DNA from: Nocardioides sp. NBC_00368
Lineage (GTDB): Bacteria > Actinomycetota > Actinomycetes > Propionibacteriales > Nocardioidaceae
DNA: 64,000 nucleotides
Assembly: GCF_036090055.1 (NCBI RefSeq)
Contig: NZ_CP107970.1
Coordinates: 1,304,501-1,368,500, forward strand
Direction of reading: 5' to 3'
The position numbers and the translations under genes were made by a program. Positions within the stretch are counted from its first letter, which is position 1. Each line of letters starts with the position of its first letter. The notes under the pieces are model-generated. The model was not told where the DNA came from, did not search any database, and worked only from the letters and a program-made list of their open reading frames with translations. This document shows, one piece after another, positions 18,008 through 26,917 of this stretch.

Positions 18008-18175
18008 TTGTTGCTTCCGGCCCGGTTTCCCGTGCCCTTGGCGACGAGAAGAACATTAACGGAGCCGCACCCGGGGGACAAATCGGGGGTCACCTTCGTG
18101 TCATTCACCAACAGCCCCAGGAGTCCCATCGGCGCGCATTCCGGGCCCTGACCAGGGACGTCATAGGGTTGCCGC

Positions 18176-18997
18176 ATGCGCGCGTGGATCGATGGTCAGC
18201 TTCTCGACAACCCGGCCGCTCCGGCGGTCTCCATCCGCGACCACGGTCTGGTGGTCGGCGACGGCGTCTTCGAGACGCTCAAGGTGATCGAGGACCAGCC
18301 GTTCGCGCTCGCTCTCCACCTCGACCGCCTGGAGCGGTCGGCGACCGGACTCGGCCTGCCCGCTCCCGACCGCGGGTTCATCACCAAGGGCGTGGAGGCC
18401 GTGCTCGGGGCAGCCCCGACGGCGTACGGCCGCCTTCGGATCACCATCACGGGCGGGCCGGCGCCGTTCGGCTCCGGTCGCGTGGACGTCGCGCCCACGG
18501 TCATCATCGGCCTCGAGGACGCCGAGCCCAACCCGACCGAAACCAAGGTCGTCAGCGTGCCGTGGCGCCGCAACGAGCACGGCGCGACGAGCGGCCTGAA
18601 AACGACGTCGTACGCGGAGAACGTGATCGCCCTCGCCGAGGCGCGCAAGCACGGGGCCACCGAGGCGATCTTCGCCAACACCGTGGGCGACCTGTGCGAG
18701 GGCACCGGGAGCAACATCTTCTACGTGCTCGACGGAGCGCTGAAGACCCCGACCCTGTCCAGCGGTCCGCTGGCCGGGATCACCCGTGCGCTGGTGCTGG
18801 AGTGGTTCGGCGCGGAGGAGACCGACGAGCCGCTGGCCGAGGTCGAGGAGTACGCCACGGAGGTCTTCCTCACCTCCAGCCTGCGCGACGTGCAGGCGGT
18901 GACGGAGTGGGGCACGCGCACCCTCCCGCACGGCCCGGTGACCCGGGCGGCGCAGGAGGCGTGGCGTACGAACGAGCCGAGCCTGCTCGGCCTCTGA
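18176..18997 (+). CDS. Class IV aminotransferase, aminodeoxychorismate lyase-like
   Basis: 273 residues, ATG at 18176. DHGLVVGDGVFETLKV is the N-terminal signature of PabC/IlvE fold IV enzymes. The PLP lysine is expected in SGLKTTSYAENV, and the PLP-phosphate motif appears as CEGTGSNIF. Length fits PabC (4-amino-4-deoxychorismate to 4-aminobenzoate, folate pathway) better than IlvE. Branched-chain or D-amino-acid aminotransferase activity cannot be excluded from sequence alone. Confidence 0.82.
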   Translation: MRAWIDGQLLDNPAAPAVSIRDHGLVVGDGVFETLKVIEDQPFALALHLDRLERSATGLGLPAPDRGFITKGVEAVLGAAPTAYGRLRITITGGPAPFGSGRVDVAPTVIIGLEDAEPNPTETKVVSVPWRRNEHGATSGLKTTSYAENVIALAEARKHGATEAIFANTVGDLCEGTGSNIFYVLDGALKTPTLSSGPLAGITRALVLEWFGAEETDEPLAEVEEYATEVFLTSSLRDVQAVTEWGTRTLPHGPVTRAAQEAWRTNEPSLLGL

Positions 18998-19011
18998 GCC
19001 GAGGGAAGAAC

Positions 19012-19113
19012 TCAGCCGGTGAAGAGCTGCGCCGCACGGCGCAGCGTCTCGATGACTCCGTAGGCCAGCGGGATCCCGACCAGGGCCCAGGCGACGACGA
19101 TCTTGGGGTTCAT
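19012..19113 (-). CDS. MFS transporter small subunit (33 residues)
   Basis: A 33-residue protein (MNPKIVVAWALVGIPLAYGV, ending AAQLFTG) with one membrane helix. Its ATG at 19113 overlaps the stop of the upstream OFA-type carrier, so translation is coupled. Tiny one-helix proteins next to oxalate/formate antiporter-type MFS genes are known as MFS transporter small subunits. Coupling and hydrophobicity support it despite the size. Confidence 0.72.
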   Translation of the reverse strand: MNPKIVVAWALVGIPLAYGVIETLRRAAQLFTG

Positions 19114-20507
19114 GCTGCGCTCCTCTCGGTCTCAGCGGGATCGGCCGAAGACGGCTCGTGGAAACGGTCCGGCACCTGGTGGACCAGGAGGTTGGCGACG
19201 AAGCCGACCGCCAGCAGACCGACCATGGTCAGCAGCGCGGGCCGGTAGGCGTCCGCGGTGAGCGTGCCGGGCTCGCCCTGCGCGTCGAGGAAGGCGTTGA
19301 TGATGAGCGGCCCGGCGATGCCCGCGGCCGACCACGCGGTCAGCAGCCGGCCGTGGATGGCACCGACCTGGAAGGTGCCGAAGAGGTCACGCAGGTAGGC
19401 GGGGACGGTCGCGAAGCCGCCACCGTAGAAGGACAGGATCACCACCGCGAGCAGCACGAACAGCGCCATCGAGGCGCTGCCGACCGTCGCCAGCAGCAGA
19501 TAGAGGACCAGGCCGACGCCGAGGTACATCATGTAGATCGGCCTGCGGCCGATGACGTCGGACGTCGAGGACCAGATGAACCGGCCGCCCATGTTGGCGA
19601 TCGAGAGCAGCCCGACGAAGCCTCCGGCCGCGACGGCGCTCACCGAGGAGACTCCGTCGGTGCGGAAGAAGTCCTGGATCATCGGAGCCGCCTGCTCGAG
19701 GATGCCGATGCCGGCGGTGACGTTGCAGAAGAGCACGATCCAGACGAGCCAGAAGGAGCGGGTGCGGACGGCGTTGCGAGCAGACACGCTCGCGGTGGTG
19801 ACGAGCTTCTTCTCCTTGACGCTGGCAGGGTCCCAGCCTGCCGGCGTCCAGCCATCCGGCGGGACCCGCACGGTGGCTGCGCCGAAGGACATGAAGACCA
19901 GGTAGACCACGCCGAGGGTGAGGAAGAGCATCATCACGGCGTGGCCGTCGGGCACGGTCGTGGCGTCACCGGTGTAGGACGGGTCGTAGAGCGCCAGCAG
20001 TCGGCCGCTGAGCGGGCTGGCGATCATCGCGCCGCCGCCGAAGCCCATGATCGCCATCCCCGTGGCCAGGCCAGGCCGGTCCGGGAACCACTTGATCAGC
20101 GTGGAGACGGGAGAGATGTACCCGATGCCGAGCCCGATGCCTCCGATGAAGCCGTAGCCGAGGTAGACCAGCCACAGCTGGCCGGTGCCGATGCCGAGCG
20201 CTCCGATGAAGAACCCGGAGGCCCAGAACACCGCGGCCGCGGTCATCGCCGCGCGCGGTCCGTTGCGGTCGACCCAGGTGCCCATCACGGCGGCGGAGAG
20301 GCCGAGCATCACGATCGCGATCGAGAAGATCACGCCGATCGCCGTCTGGCTCGAGTCGAAGTGCTCGACGAGAGCGGTCTTGTAGACGCTCGTGGCGTAC
20401 ACCTGGCCGATGCAGAGGTGGACGGCGAGAGCGGCGGGTGGGATGAGCCAACGGCTGAAGCCGGGGGCGGCCACCGTTCGCTCGCGAGACAGGAAAGCTG
20501 GCAGCAC
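19110..20507 (-). CDS. OFA-family MFS transporter (oxalate/formate antiporter-like)
   Basis: GTG at 20507 is chosen because CGGAGG lies 5 nt upstream; the open frame extends to 20597. 465 residues with about twelve helices. The first (AALAVHLCIGQVYATSVYK) has the Gly-Gln-Tyr signature of the OFA group. The loop GTWVDRNGPR is the MFS motif A and GFGGGAMIASPLSGRL is typical of OxlT-like carriers. Substrates of the family include oxalate, formate and other small carboxylates. It is coupled to the 33-residue partner. Confidence 0.85.
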   Translation of the reverse strand: MLPAFLSRERTVAAPGFSRWLIPPAALAVHLCIGQVYATSVYKTALVEHFDSSQTAIGVIFSIAIVMLGLSAAVMGTWVDRNGPRAAMTAAAVFWASGFFIGALGIGTGQLWLVYLGYGFIGGIGLGIGYISPVSTLIKWFPDRPGLATGMAIMGFGGGAMIASPLSGRLLALYDPSYTGDATTVPDGHAVMMLFLTLGVVYLVFMSFGAATVRVPPDGWTPAGWDPASVKEKKLVTTASVSARNAVRTRSFWLVWIVLFCNVTAGIGILEQAAPMIQDFFRTDGVSSVSAVAAGGFVGLLSIANMGGRFIWSSTSDVIGRRPIYMMYLGVGLVLYLLLATVGSASMALFVLLAVVILSFYGGGFATVPAYLRDLFGTFQVGAIHGRLLTAWSAAGIAGPLIINAFLDAQGEPGTLTADAYRPALLTMVGLLAVGFVANLLVHQVPDRFHEPSSADPAETERSAA

Positions 20508-20596
20508 TGTGACCTCCGAGAGGGTGCGGGTGACGCACATCACTACCACAGTTGACCTGGCAACCGCGAGGGATCGCTTCCGGTCAGCGAAAAGCA

Positions 20597-20637
20597 CGCA
20601 CCCTCCCGTCCCGGGGCGTCCGGGACGGGAGGGTGCG
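20597..20637 (-). terminator. 18-bp stem hairpin after the SsgA-like gene
   Basis: CGCACCCTCCCGTCCCGG (20597-20614) is fully complementary to 20620-20637 with a 5-nt loop. It lies 29 nt beyond the stop of the leftward SsgA-family gene, so it probably terminates that transcript before the OFA transporter. Confidence 0.75.
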
Positions 20638-20665
20638 CTGACGAACGAGCAGGCGGGCGGAGTGC

Positions 20666-21103
20666 CTACTCGGCGTCGAAGGAACTGCCCAGCAGGTCCG
20701 CGATCAGAGCGTCGAGATCCATGTGCTGGCTCTCCGAGCCGACCGGGACGGCCGAGAAGGACTTGCCGAGGAACATCTGCACCTCGCTGGAGTCGGCGGT
20801 CGCGATGAGACGGCCGTCGGGGGAGCTGAAGTCGAAGACGGCCACCGCCTTGGCGTCCTCGTCGATGCTGGGGTAGATCTTCACGTCGCCCTCACCGGCG
20901 GGGGCGGCCAGTCCCTGCAGCATCAGGGTGCGGGACACGACCCACTCGACGTCACCGCCGCTGGAGTGGAAGGTCAGGCTCACTGCGTACGGGTCGTTCT
21001 CGCGGTAGCCCAGGGTGGTCGGCACCTCCACCGTGCGACCCCAGGGGTCGAGGCACGAGATCTTGATGTCCTGCTGCACTGCCGGGTGCTTGATGTCGCT
21101 CAT
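20666..21103 (-). CDS. SsgA-family sporulation/cell division regulator
   Basis: ATG at 21103 has AAGAAGGAG upstream, so the longer frame to 21208 is rejected. 145 residues. YRENDPYAVSLTFHSSGGDV, VEWVVSRTLMLQGL, GEGDVKIYPS and the C-terminal VQMFLGKSFSAVPVGSES follow the SsgA/SsgB pattern exactly. SsgA-like proteins help position FtsZ in morphologically complex actinobacteria; SsgB-type members also occur in non-sporulating relatives. It stands alone between terminator and exonuclease. Confidence 0.88.
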   Translation of the reverse strand: MSDIKHPAVQQDIKISCLDPWGRTVEVPTTLGYRENDPYAVSLTFHSSGGDVEWVVSRTLMLQGLAAPAGEGDVKIYPSIDEDAKAVAVFDFSSPDGRLIATADSSEVQMFLGKSFSAVPVGSESQHMDLDALIADLLGSSFDAE

Positions 21104-21204
21104 TCGTCCGCTCCTTCTTGGTGGTCTTGCCAAGGAGACGGAGCGGTACGCGGCTGATGATGCCGTTTCTACAAACTTTCTGAACCGAGTTGTGGAGACC
21201 TGGA

Positions 21205-22128
21205 TCACACCCGCGCGAGAGCGGCTTCCAGGCGGGCGACCGGGGAGGTCAGGTTGTAGGTCGCGGCCAGCTCGCGCAGGCGTTCCGGGTCGGCCGGGGC
21301 GCTCGGCAGGGCGGTCCGGCTGCGGTCCAGGTCGAGGTCCCGCGCGACTGCCACGACCTGGGGCGCCACGGCCAGGTACGGGACCGCGTCGATGAACTTC
21401 TGCCGCTGCGCCTTGGTGAGCGACGTGGTCGGGTCGGCGACCGCGGCGACGATCCCGTCCAGGTCCCCGTACTGCTCGAGCAGCTTGGCCGCGGTCTTCT
21501 CACCCACGCCCTTGACGCCCGGCAGTCCGTCGGAGGTGTCGCCGCGCATGGTGGCGAAGTCGGCGTACTGCGCGGCGGTGATGCCGTACTTCGCGATCAC
21601 CCACTTCTCGTCCACCAGATCCGGATCGCCCACGCCCCGGGTCGGGTAGAGGATGCGTACGCCGGCAGCGTCGTCGACCAGCTGGAAGAGGTCGCGGTCG
21701 CCGGTGACGACGTCGACCGGCATCCCCGCGCCGGTGGCGAGGGTGCCGATCACGTCGTCGGCCTCGTAGCCGTCGACGCCGATCACGCAGATCCCGGCGG
21801 CCGCGAGCACCTCGCGGATGATCGGCACCTGGACCTGCAGCGGGTCGGGGACCTCCTCCACGTCCGGGACGGTCTCGAGCTCCTCGACCACACGGTGCGC
21901 CTTGTAGGACGGGATCAGGTCGACCCGCCACTGGGGGCGCCAGTCGTTGTCCCAGCAGCACACCAGATCGGTGGGGGAGTAGTCGTTGACCAGCCGGGAG
22001 ATGAACTCCAGCAGACCACGGACGGCGTTGACCGGGGTGCCGTCCTCGGCCTTGATCTCGGGCACGCCGAAGTAGGCCCGGAAGTAGAGCGACGCGGTGT
22101 CCAGCAGGAGCATTCGAGGTTCAGCCAC
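21205..22128 (-). CDS. Stand-alone 5'-3' exonuclease (Pol I N-domain type)
   Basis: 307 residues. RMLLLDTASLYFRAYFG starts the PIN-like FEN core. Metal ligands are visible in GVDGYEADDVIGTLA and VVTGDRDLFQLVDD, and the H3TH motif is GDTSDGLPGVKGVGEKTAAKLL. The size fits the free-standing actinobacterial 5'-3' exonuclease that resembles the DNA polymerase I N-terminus and acts in flap and primer removal. It sits 76 nt downstream of no shared promoter with its neighbours; its stop is 100 nt from the SsgA-like start. Confidence 0.92.
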   Translation of the reverse strand: MAEPRMLLLDTASLYFRAYFGVPEIKAEDGTPVNAVRGLLEFISRLVNDYSPTDLVCCWDNDWRPQWRVDLIPSYKAHRVVEELETVPDVEEVPDPLQVQVPIIREVLAAAGICVIGVDGYEADDVIGTLATGAGMPVDVVTGDRDLFQLVDDAAGVRILYPTRGVGDPDLVDEKWVIAKYGITAAQYADFATMRGDTSDGLPGVKGVGEKTAAKLLEQYGDLDGIVAAVADPTTSLTKAQRQKFIDAVPYLAVAPQVVAVARDLDLDRSRTALPSAPADPERLRELAATYNLTSPVARLEAALARV

Positions 22129-22137
22129 GAGTGAAGC

Positions 22138-22950
22138 CTAGTGAATCGCCCGCGTCGTGTCGGTCGGGTCGGACGAGAGTCGCTGAGCCAGCCAGATCGG
22201 CGCGACCGAGACGACGATCATGACGACCGCCACCACGTTGACGATCGGCGCCTGACCAGGGCGGAACAGGTTGGTCAGGATCCAGACCGGCAGGGTGGTC
22301 ACCCCCGGTCCGGCGGCGAACGTCGTCACGATGATCTCGTCGAAGCTGAGCGCGAACGCCAGCAGCCCACCGGCCAGCAGCGCCGACCGCAGCTGGGGGA
22401 GCGTGACCAGCCGGAAGGTGGTCCACATCCCCGCCCCGAGGTCGGCGGAGGCCTCCTCGAGGTTGCCACCCATCCGCCGCAGCCGCGCCTGCACGTTGTT
22501 GAAGACGGTCACGATGCAGAAGGTCGCGTGCGCCACCACGAGGGTGAAGAACCCCAGGCGTACGCCGAGGATCGACGAGAACGCGTTGGACAGCGCGATG
22601 CCGGTGACGATGCCGGGCAGGGCGATCGGGAGCACCACCAGCAGGTTCACGGTGTCCTTCCCGAAGAAGGAGTAGCGCTGCATCGCCAGGCCGAGCAGGG
22701 TACCGAGGACCAGCGCCAGCACCGTGGCACAGGCCGCGACCGTCAGCGAGGTGAGGATCGCGTCGTGCGCTCCCGGGTTGACCGCAGCCCGCTGCCACCA
22801 TTGGGTGGTGAAGCCGCTGGGCGGCCAGGTCAGTGCCTGGGAGGTGTTGAAGGAGTTGACGACGACCAGGGCCAGCGGTGCGTAGAGCACGGCGAGCACC
22901 AGGCCGGTCACCGCGGCGAGCAGGCGTCGGGTCGATCGCGAGATGGTCAT
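22138..22950 (-). CDS. ABC transporter permease, PotC-like
   Basis: 270 residues, ATG at 22950. Six membrane helices, starting LLAAVTGLVLAVLYAPLALV. The EAA loop is EEASADLGAGMWTTFRLVTLP, the site that contacts the ATPase. It overlaps the stop of the preceding permease by 4 nt. Together with the PotB-, PotD- and PotA-like genes it forms a complete spermidine/putrescine-type importer. The substrate is not proven; the nearby lysine catabolism genes make a diamino compound attractive. Confidence 0.87.
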   Translation of the reverse strand: MTISRSTRRLLAAVTGLVLAVLYAPLALVVVNSFNTSQALTWPPSGFTTQWWQRAAVNPGAHDAILTSLTVAACATVLALVLGTLLGLAMQRYSFFGKDTVNLLVVLPIALPGIVTGIALSNAFSSILGVRLGFFTLVVAHATFCIVTVFNNVQARLRRMGGNLEEASADLGAGMWTTFRLVTLPQLRSALLAGGLLAFALSFDEIIVTTFAAGPGVTTLPVWILTNLFRPGQAPIVNVVAVVMIVVSVAPIWLAQRLSSDPTDTTRAIH

Positions 22951-23807
22951 AGGTTCTCCAGAGCTCCGGTGCGGCGTACCAACGCCAGGTAGATCATGAT
23001 CACGACGATCGGGATCAGCGCGATCGCGGCGGCCAGCGGCAGGTTCGACCCCGAGTTGATGTAGACGAGGTTGCCGAGCATCTGGTTGGCGCCGCCGACG
23101 ATGTTGACCGTGATGTAGTCGCCCATGGTCAGCGAGAACGAGAAGATCGACCCCGCGACCAGCCCGGGGACCACCAGTGGCAGCACCACGGTGCGGAACG
23201 TCAGCGCCGGCCGGGCTCCGAGATCGCCGGCGGCGTCGAGCAGCGAGTCCGGGACACGCTCGTAGGCTGCGTACACGGGGAGGATGACGTACGGAAGCCA
23301 GATGTACGCCTGCGTCAGCACGATCGCGGTGAAGCCGAATCCCGGCGACCCGAGGCCGACCAGGCCGCCGGCCCAGTCGAGCAGGCCGCCGTTGGACAGC
23401 AGCGAGCGCCAGGCGAGCGCCTTGACGAGGTAGGACGCCCACAGCGGCATCAGGAACGCGATCACGAGCAGGTGGCGCGAGCGCCTCGAGGCGATCTTGG
23501 CCATGTAGAAGCCGACCGGGAGTGCGATCGCGCAGTCGATCAGGGTCACCAGCAGCGCCACCCCGAGGGTGCGCAGCGTGACGGTCCGGTAGAGCGCCTC
23601 GCCGGTGATCTCGCGGACGTTGTCGAGGGTGAAGGTGCGCTGGAGCTCGTTGGTGAAGGAGTCGATCGTCCAGAACGCCGTCACCAGCAGCGCCGCGAGA
23701 GCGACGACGTAGACGAGCACCAGCCAGGTCAGGGGAGCGGCCAGCAGGAGGCCGAGGCGGATGCCCGGCCTCCTGCTGAGCGTGCTGCTGATGGAGCTCA
23801 AGGTCAC
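22947..23807 (-). CDS. ABC transporter permease, PotB-like
   Basis: GTG at 23807 forms a GTGA overlap with the binding-protein stop, so it is preferred to 23882. 286 residues with six helices (first: LGLLLAAPLTWLVLVYVVAL). The EAA-type loop is LLDAAGDLGARPALTFRTVV. It is the partner permease of the PotC-like protein at 22138-22950. Confidence 0.87.
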   Translation of the reverse strand: MTLSSISSTLSRRPGIRLGLLLAAPLTWLVLVYVVALAALLVTAFWTIDSFTNELQRTFTLDNVREITGEALYRTVTLRTLGVALLVTLIDCAIALPVGFYMAKIASRRSRHLLVIAFLMPLWASYLVKALAWRSLLSNGGLLDWAGGLVGLGSPGFGFTAIVLTQAYIWLPYVILPVYAAYERVPDSLLDAAGDLGARPALTFRTVVLPLVVPGLVAGSIFSFSLTMGDYITVNIVGGANQMLGNLVYINSGSNLPLAAAIALIPIVVIMIYLALVRRTGALENL

Positions 23808-24991
23808 CCCTTGATCTCCGCCCAGGCCTTGGTCCAGTCCTGGTAGTCGGTGCACTTGACGTCGGTCCGTCCGTCCAGGCACTTCTCGATCGGGGTGTTC
23901 CAGAACCAGATCTGCTCGGCGTACTTCTCGTCACCGGCGTGGAAGGTCTCGCAGTGGCCCTCGGAGGCGAACTCGCAGGCCTTGTCCGAGTTGGGTGCCT
24001 CGCCGAAGTACTCGGTCGCCTGGGCGTTGGTCTTCGGGTCGGAGATGTGGTTGAGCCAGGCGTAGGCGCAGTTGGGCGACTTCGCGTTCGAGGAGATCAT
24101 CCAGGTGTCGTTCCAGCCGGTCGCGCCCTCGGAGGGGAGGATCGCCTCCACCGAGGCCTTCTTCGGGTCGATCAGGTTGGCGATCACCTGCCAGGTGGTG
24201 CCGACCACGGTGTCGCCGGTCTCGAAGGAGGCCTGCGTCTTGGTGTAGTCGGACCAGTACTCACCCACGGAGGCCCGCTGCGTCTTGAGCAGGTCGACGG
24301 CCGCCGCGAGCTGCTTCTCGTCGAGCGAGTAGGGGTCCTCGATCCCCAGGTCGGGCTGGTGCGCCATCAGGTAGACCGCGGCGTCGGCGATGTAGATCGG
24401 CGAGTCGTACGCGGTGACCTGGCCCTTGTGCTTCGGCGCGTCCTCGAAGACCGCCTTCCACGAGGTCGGGGCGGGGGTGACGTCCTCGGTGTTGTACATC
24501 AGCAGGTTGGCGCCGTAGCCGTGCGGGATGCCGTAGTTCTTGCCGTCCACGGTGTTCCACTCGCGGTCCTTGAGGAAGTCGTAGATGCCCTCGTAGTTGG
24601 GGATCAGGTCGGTGTTGACCTCGGCCGCCTCGCCCGCCGCGATCATCCGCAGGGTGAGGTCGCCGGAGGCGGCCACCACGTCGTACTCACCGGACTTGGC
24701 CAGGTTGAAGGCCTCGTCGGAGGTGCCGTAGACCTTGGCGGTGACCTGGCAGCCGGTCTCCTTCTCGAAGCCGGAGACCCAGTCGACCGCCGGGTCGGTC
24801 GAGCCGTCCTCGACGTAGCCGGGCCAGGCCAGGATCGAGACCTCGCCCTCGTTCTCGCCGAGCTTGTCGACGGCGCCGGTCGACTCGCCTCCGCCGTCAC
24901 CGCCGCAGGCGGTGAGCGTGATCAGGGACAGGGCCGCGACGGCTGCGCCGACGGCGCGGCTGGCGGTGTACCTGGTTGGGATGTTGCGCAT
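23804..24991 (-). CDS. ABC transporter substrate-binding lipoprotein, PotD-like
   Basis: ATG at 24991. 395 residues. A signal peptide ending in the lipobox LITLTACGGDG puts the lipid-modified Cys near residue 29. The mature part begins VSILAWPGYVEDG and includes GIPHGYGANLLMYN, typical of PotD/PotF polyamine-binding proteins, and a Cys-rich C-terminal region. It follows the ATPase gene by about 28 nt and overlaps the PotB-like start. Confidence 0.87.
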   Translation of the reverse strand: MRNIPTRYTASRAVGAAVAALSLITLTACGGDGGGESTGAVDKLGENEGEVSILAWPGYVEDGSTDPAVDWVSGFEKETGCQVTAKVYGTSDEAFNLAKSGEYDVVAASGDLTLRMIAAGEAAEVNTDLIPNYEGIYDFLKDREWNTVDGKNYGIPHGYGANLLMYNTEDVTPAPTSWKAVFEDAPKHKGQVTAYDSPIYIADAAVYLMAHQPDLGIEDPYSLDEKQLAAAVDLLKTQRASVGEYWSDYTKTQASFETGDTVVGTTWQVIANLIDPKKASVEAILPSEGATGWNDTWMISSNAKSPNCAYAWLNHISDPKTNAQATEYFGEAPNSDKACEFASEGHCETFHAGDEKYAEQIWFWNTPIEKCLDGRTDVKCTDYQDWTKAWAEIKG

Positions 24992-25019
24992 GATCAAACC
25001 TCTCTGGATGGGTTCTGGC

Positions 25020-26090
25020 TCATCGGTGTTGCACGGCACGGGACGAGTCGGTGCCCAAGGGGACCAGGTCGCCCGGCGACCAGGAGGCGACCACGCGGTC
25101 GCCCCGAGACTCTGGTTCGGCGGCATCGGGGTGCAGGGCGCCGCGGCTCTGCTCGAGGGCGACCAGCCTGGTGCCGTCCTCGAGCTCGATGTGGACGCGA
25201 TGACCGGTGCCGATGTAGATCGACTCCGTGATCACCCCGGCAGCTGTCATCGCGCCGGCCGGGGCGCTCGCGGCGGCGGGTGAGAGCAGGATCTTCTCGG
25301 GCCGCAGCGCGAAGGCGCCCTCCATCTTCAACGTCCGCTTGGACGCTTCCTCGTCGAAGACGTTCGAGGTGCCGACGAAGTCGGCGACATAGGGGGAGGT
25401 CGGCCGCTCGTAGATCTCCTTCGGCGTGCCCAGCTGCACGATCCGACCGCTGTCGAAGACGGCGATCCGATCGCTGAGGGTGAGCGCCTCCTCCTGGTCG
25501 TGGGTGACGAAGACGAAGGTGATCCCCAGCTCGCGCTGGATCTGCTTGAGCTCGACCTGCATCTGCTCGCGGAGCTTGAGGTCGAGCGCCCCGAGCGGCT
25601 CGTCGAGGAGCAGCACCCTGGGACGTACGACGATCGAGCGGGCCAGCGCGACCCGCTGCCGCTGTCCACCCGACAGCTCGGTCGGCTTCCGGGTCGCGAC
25701 GTGCTCGAGGCGGACCATCGCGAGCGCCTCACGTGCCCGTGAGCTCCGCTCGGTCTTCGGCACCCCACGGACCCGCAGCCCGTACGCGACGTTCTCCAGC
25801 ACGTTGAGGTGCGGGAAGAGCGCGTAGTCCTGGAAGACCGTGGTCACGTCGCGGTCGAACGGCGCCAGCGCGGTGACGTCCTCGCTGCCGAGGCGGATCG
25901 TGCCGGAGTCGGCGCGCTCGAAGCCCGCGATGAGGCGCAGCACGGTCGTCTTGCCGGAGCCGGAGGGCCCGAGCATCGAGAAGAACTCGCCGTCGCCGAT
26001 GGTCAGGTCGAGAGCGTCGACGGCCATCACGTCGCCGTACGCCTTGGACACGGCGTCGAGCTGGATCTGCGGGGATTCGGTCGGTCGCAT
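25020..26090 (-). CDS. ABC transporter ATPase, PotA-like
   Basis: 356 residues. Walker A GPSGSGKTTVLRLIAG, Q-loop TVFQDYALFPHLNV, signature LSGGQRQRVALA, Walker B RVLLLDEPLGALD and H-loop VFVTHDQEEALTL are all intact. The C-terminal TOBE domain begins near residue 240. It is the first gene of the leftward transporter operon and diverges from the GntR gene, with 86 bp between. Confidence 0.93.
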   Translation of the reverse strand: MRPTESPQIQLDAVSKAYGDVMAVDALDLTIGDGEFFSMLGPSGSGKTTVLRLIAGFERADSGTIRLGSEDVTALAPFDRDVTTVFQDYALFPHLNVLENVAYGLRVRGVPKTERSSRAREALAMVRLEHVATRKPTELSGGQRQRVALARSIVVRPRVLLLDEPLGALDLKLREQMQVELKQIQRELGITFVFVTHDQEEALTLSDRIAVFDSGRIVQLGTPKEIYERPTSPYVADFVGTSNVFDEEASKRTLKMEGAFALRPEKILLSPAAASAPAGAMTAAGVITESIYIGTGHRVHIELEDGTRLVALEQSRGALHPDAAEPESRGDRVVASWSPGDLVPLGTDSSRAVQHR

Positions 26091-26176
26091 TGCTGAATCA
26101 TATGGAACCAGATCTTAGATTTTAAAGACCTTCTGCGTAAGTTCTTCGTAAACCCACTCGAAGGAGGAGCCCGATC

Positions 26177-26917
26177 GTGGCCAACCCCCGCGCGATCACC
26201 TCGCGCGCCCGGTCGGCGATCTTCGCGCCGATCGGCGACGAAGGCAGAGCCGTACGTGTCGAGAACCGGCTGGCGGAGGCGATCCGCTCGGGCGTCCTCG
26301 CCGACGGTGACCGCCTGCCGAGCGAGCTCGAGCTCGCCCAGATGCTCGGGGTGGCGACCGTGACCGCCCGCGAGGCGCTGGTCTCGCTGCGGGCGCAGGG
26401 CCTGGTCGTGACGACACGGGGACGTGGCGGTGGTTCGTTCGTGCGAGCTCCTGACCCCGGCGACATCGTGAAGGGAAGGCTCGCCACGATGTCGCGTGTC
26501 GAGCTCCGCGACCGGGCGAGTCTGTATCAGGTGGTGCTGACCGGCTGTGCCGAGCTCGCCGCCGAACGGGCAGCCCCGGAGGAGGTCGAGGATCTCCAGG
26601 ACCTGCTGATCCCGGTGGACGAGGCGGACGTCGGCCGATGGCGCGACGCGGAGAGCGAGCTCTATCTCTCCGTCGCCGCGTTGACACAGTCGGCGCGTCT
26701 CACCCGGGAGGTGGTGCGACAGGAGGCCGACTTCGGTACGTTGCTGCGAGTGCCGCTGAGCGAGCCGGACTTCCGGCAGGCATCCGGCGAGCGGCACCGG
26801 GCGCTGGTCGCCGCACTGGGGTCGGGCGACGTGGCCGCGGCCCGGGGGAGCGTACGCGACCATCTGACCCACGCCGTTGCACGTCTGACCGAGATCCACG
26901 AGGTGGTACGCCAGTGA
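26177..26917 (+). CDS. GntR/FadR-family transcriptional regulator
   Basis: GTG at 26177 with AAGGAGGAG upstream. 246 residues. The winged helix is seen in RLAEAIRSGVLADGDRLPSE and MLGVATVTAREALVSLRAQG, and an all-helical FCD-type effector domain follows. It diverges from the PotABCD-like operon and is translationally coupled to the Cache protein, so it most likely controls the transporter in response to a small ligand. Confidence 0.88.
   Translation: MANPRAITSRARSAIFAPIGDEGRAVRVENRLAEAIRSGVLADGDRLPSELELAQMLGVATVTAREALVSLRAQGLVVTTRGRGGGSFVRAPDPGDIVKGRLATMSRVELRDRASLYQVVLTGCAELAAERAAPEEVEDLQDLLIPVDEADVGRWRDAESELYLSVAALTQSARLTREVVRQEADFGTLLRVPLSEPDFRQASGERHRALVAALGSGDVAAARGSVRDHLTHAVARLTEIHEVVRQ

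Noticed and set aside
22138..23934. 598-codon frame spanning both permease genes
   Set aside because: The 5' two thirds is a shadow frame of the PotB-like gene. Only the part from 22950 has permease features and a start.
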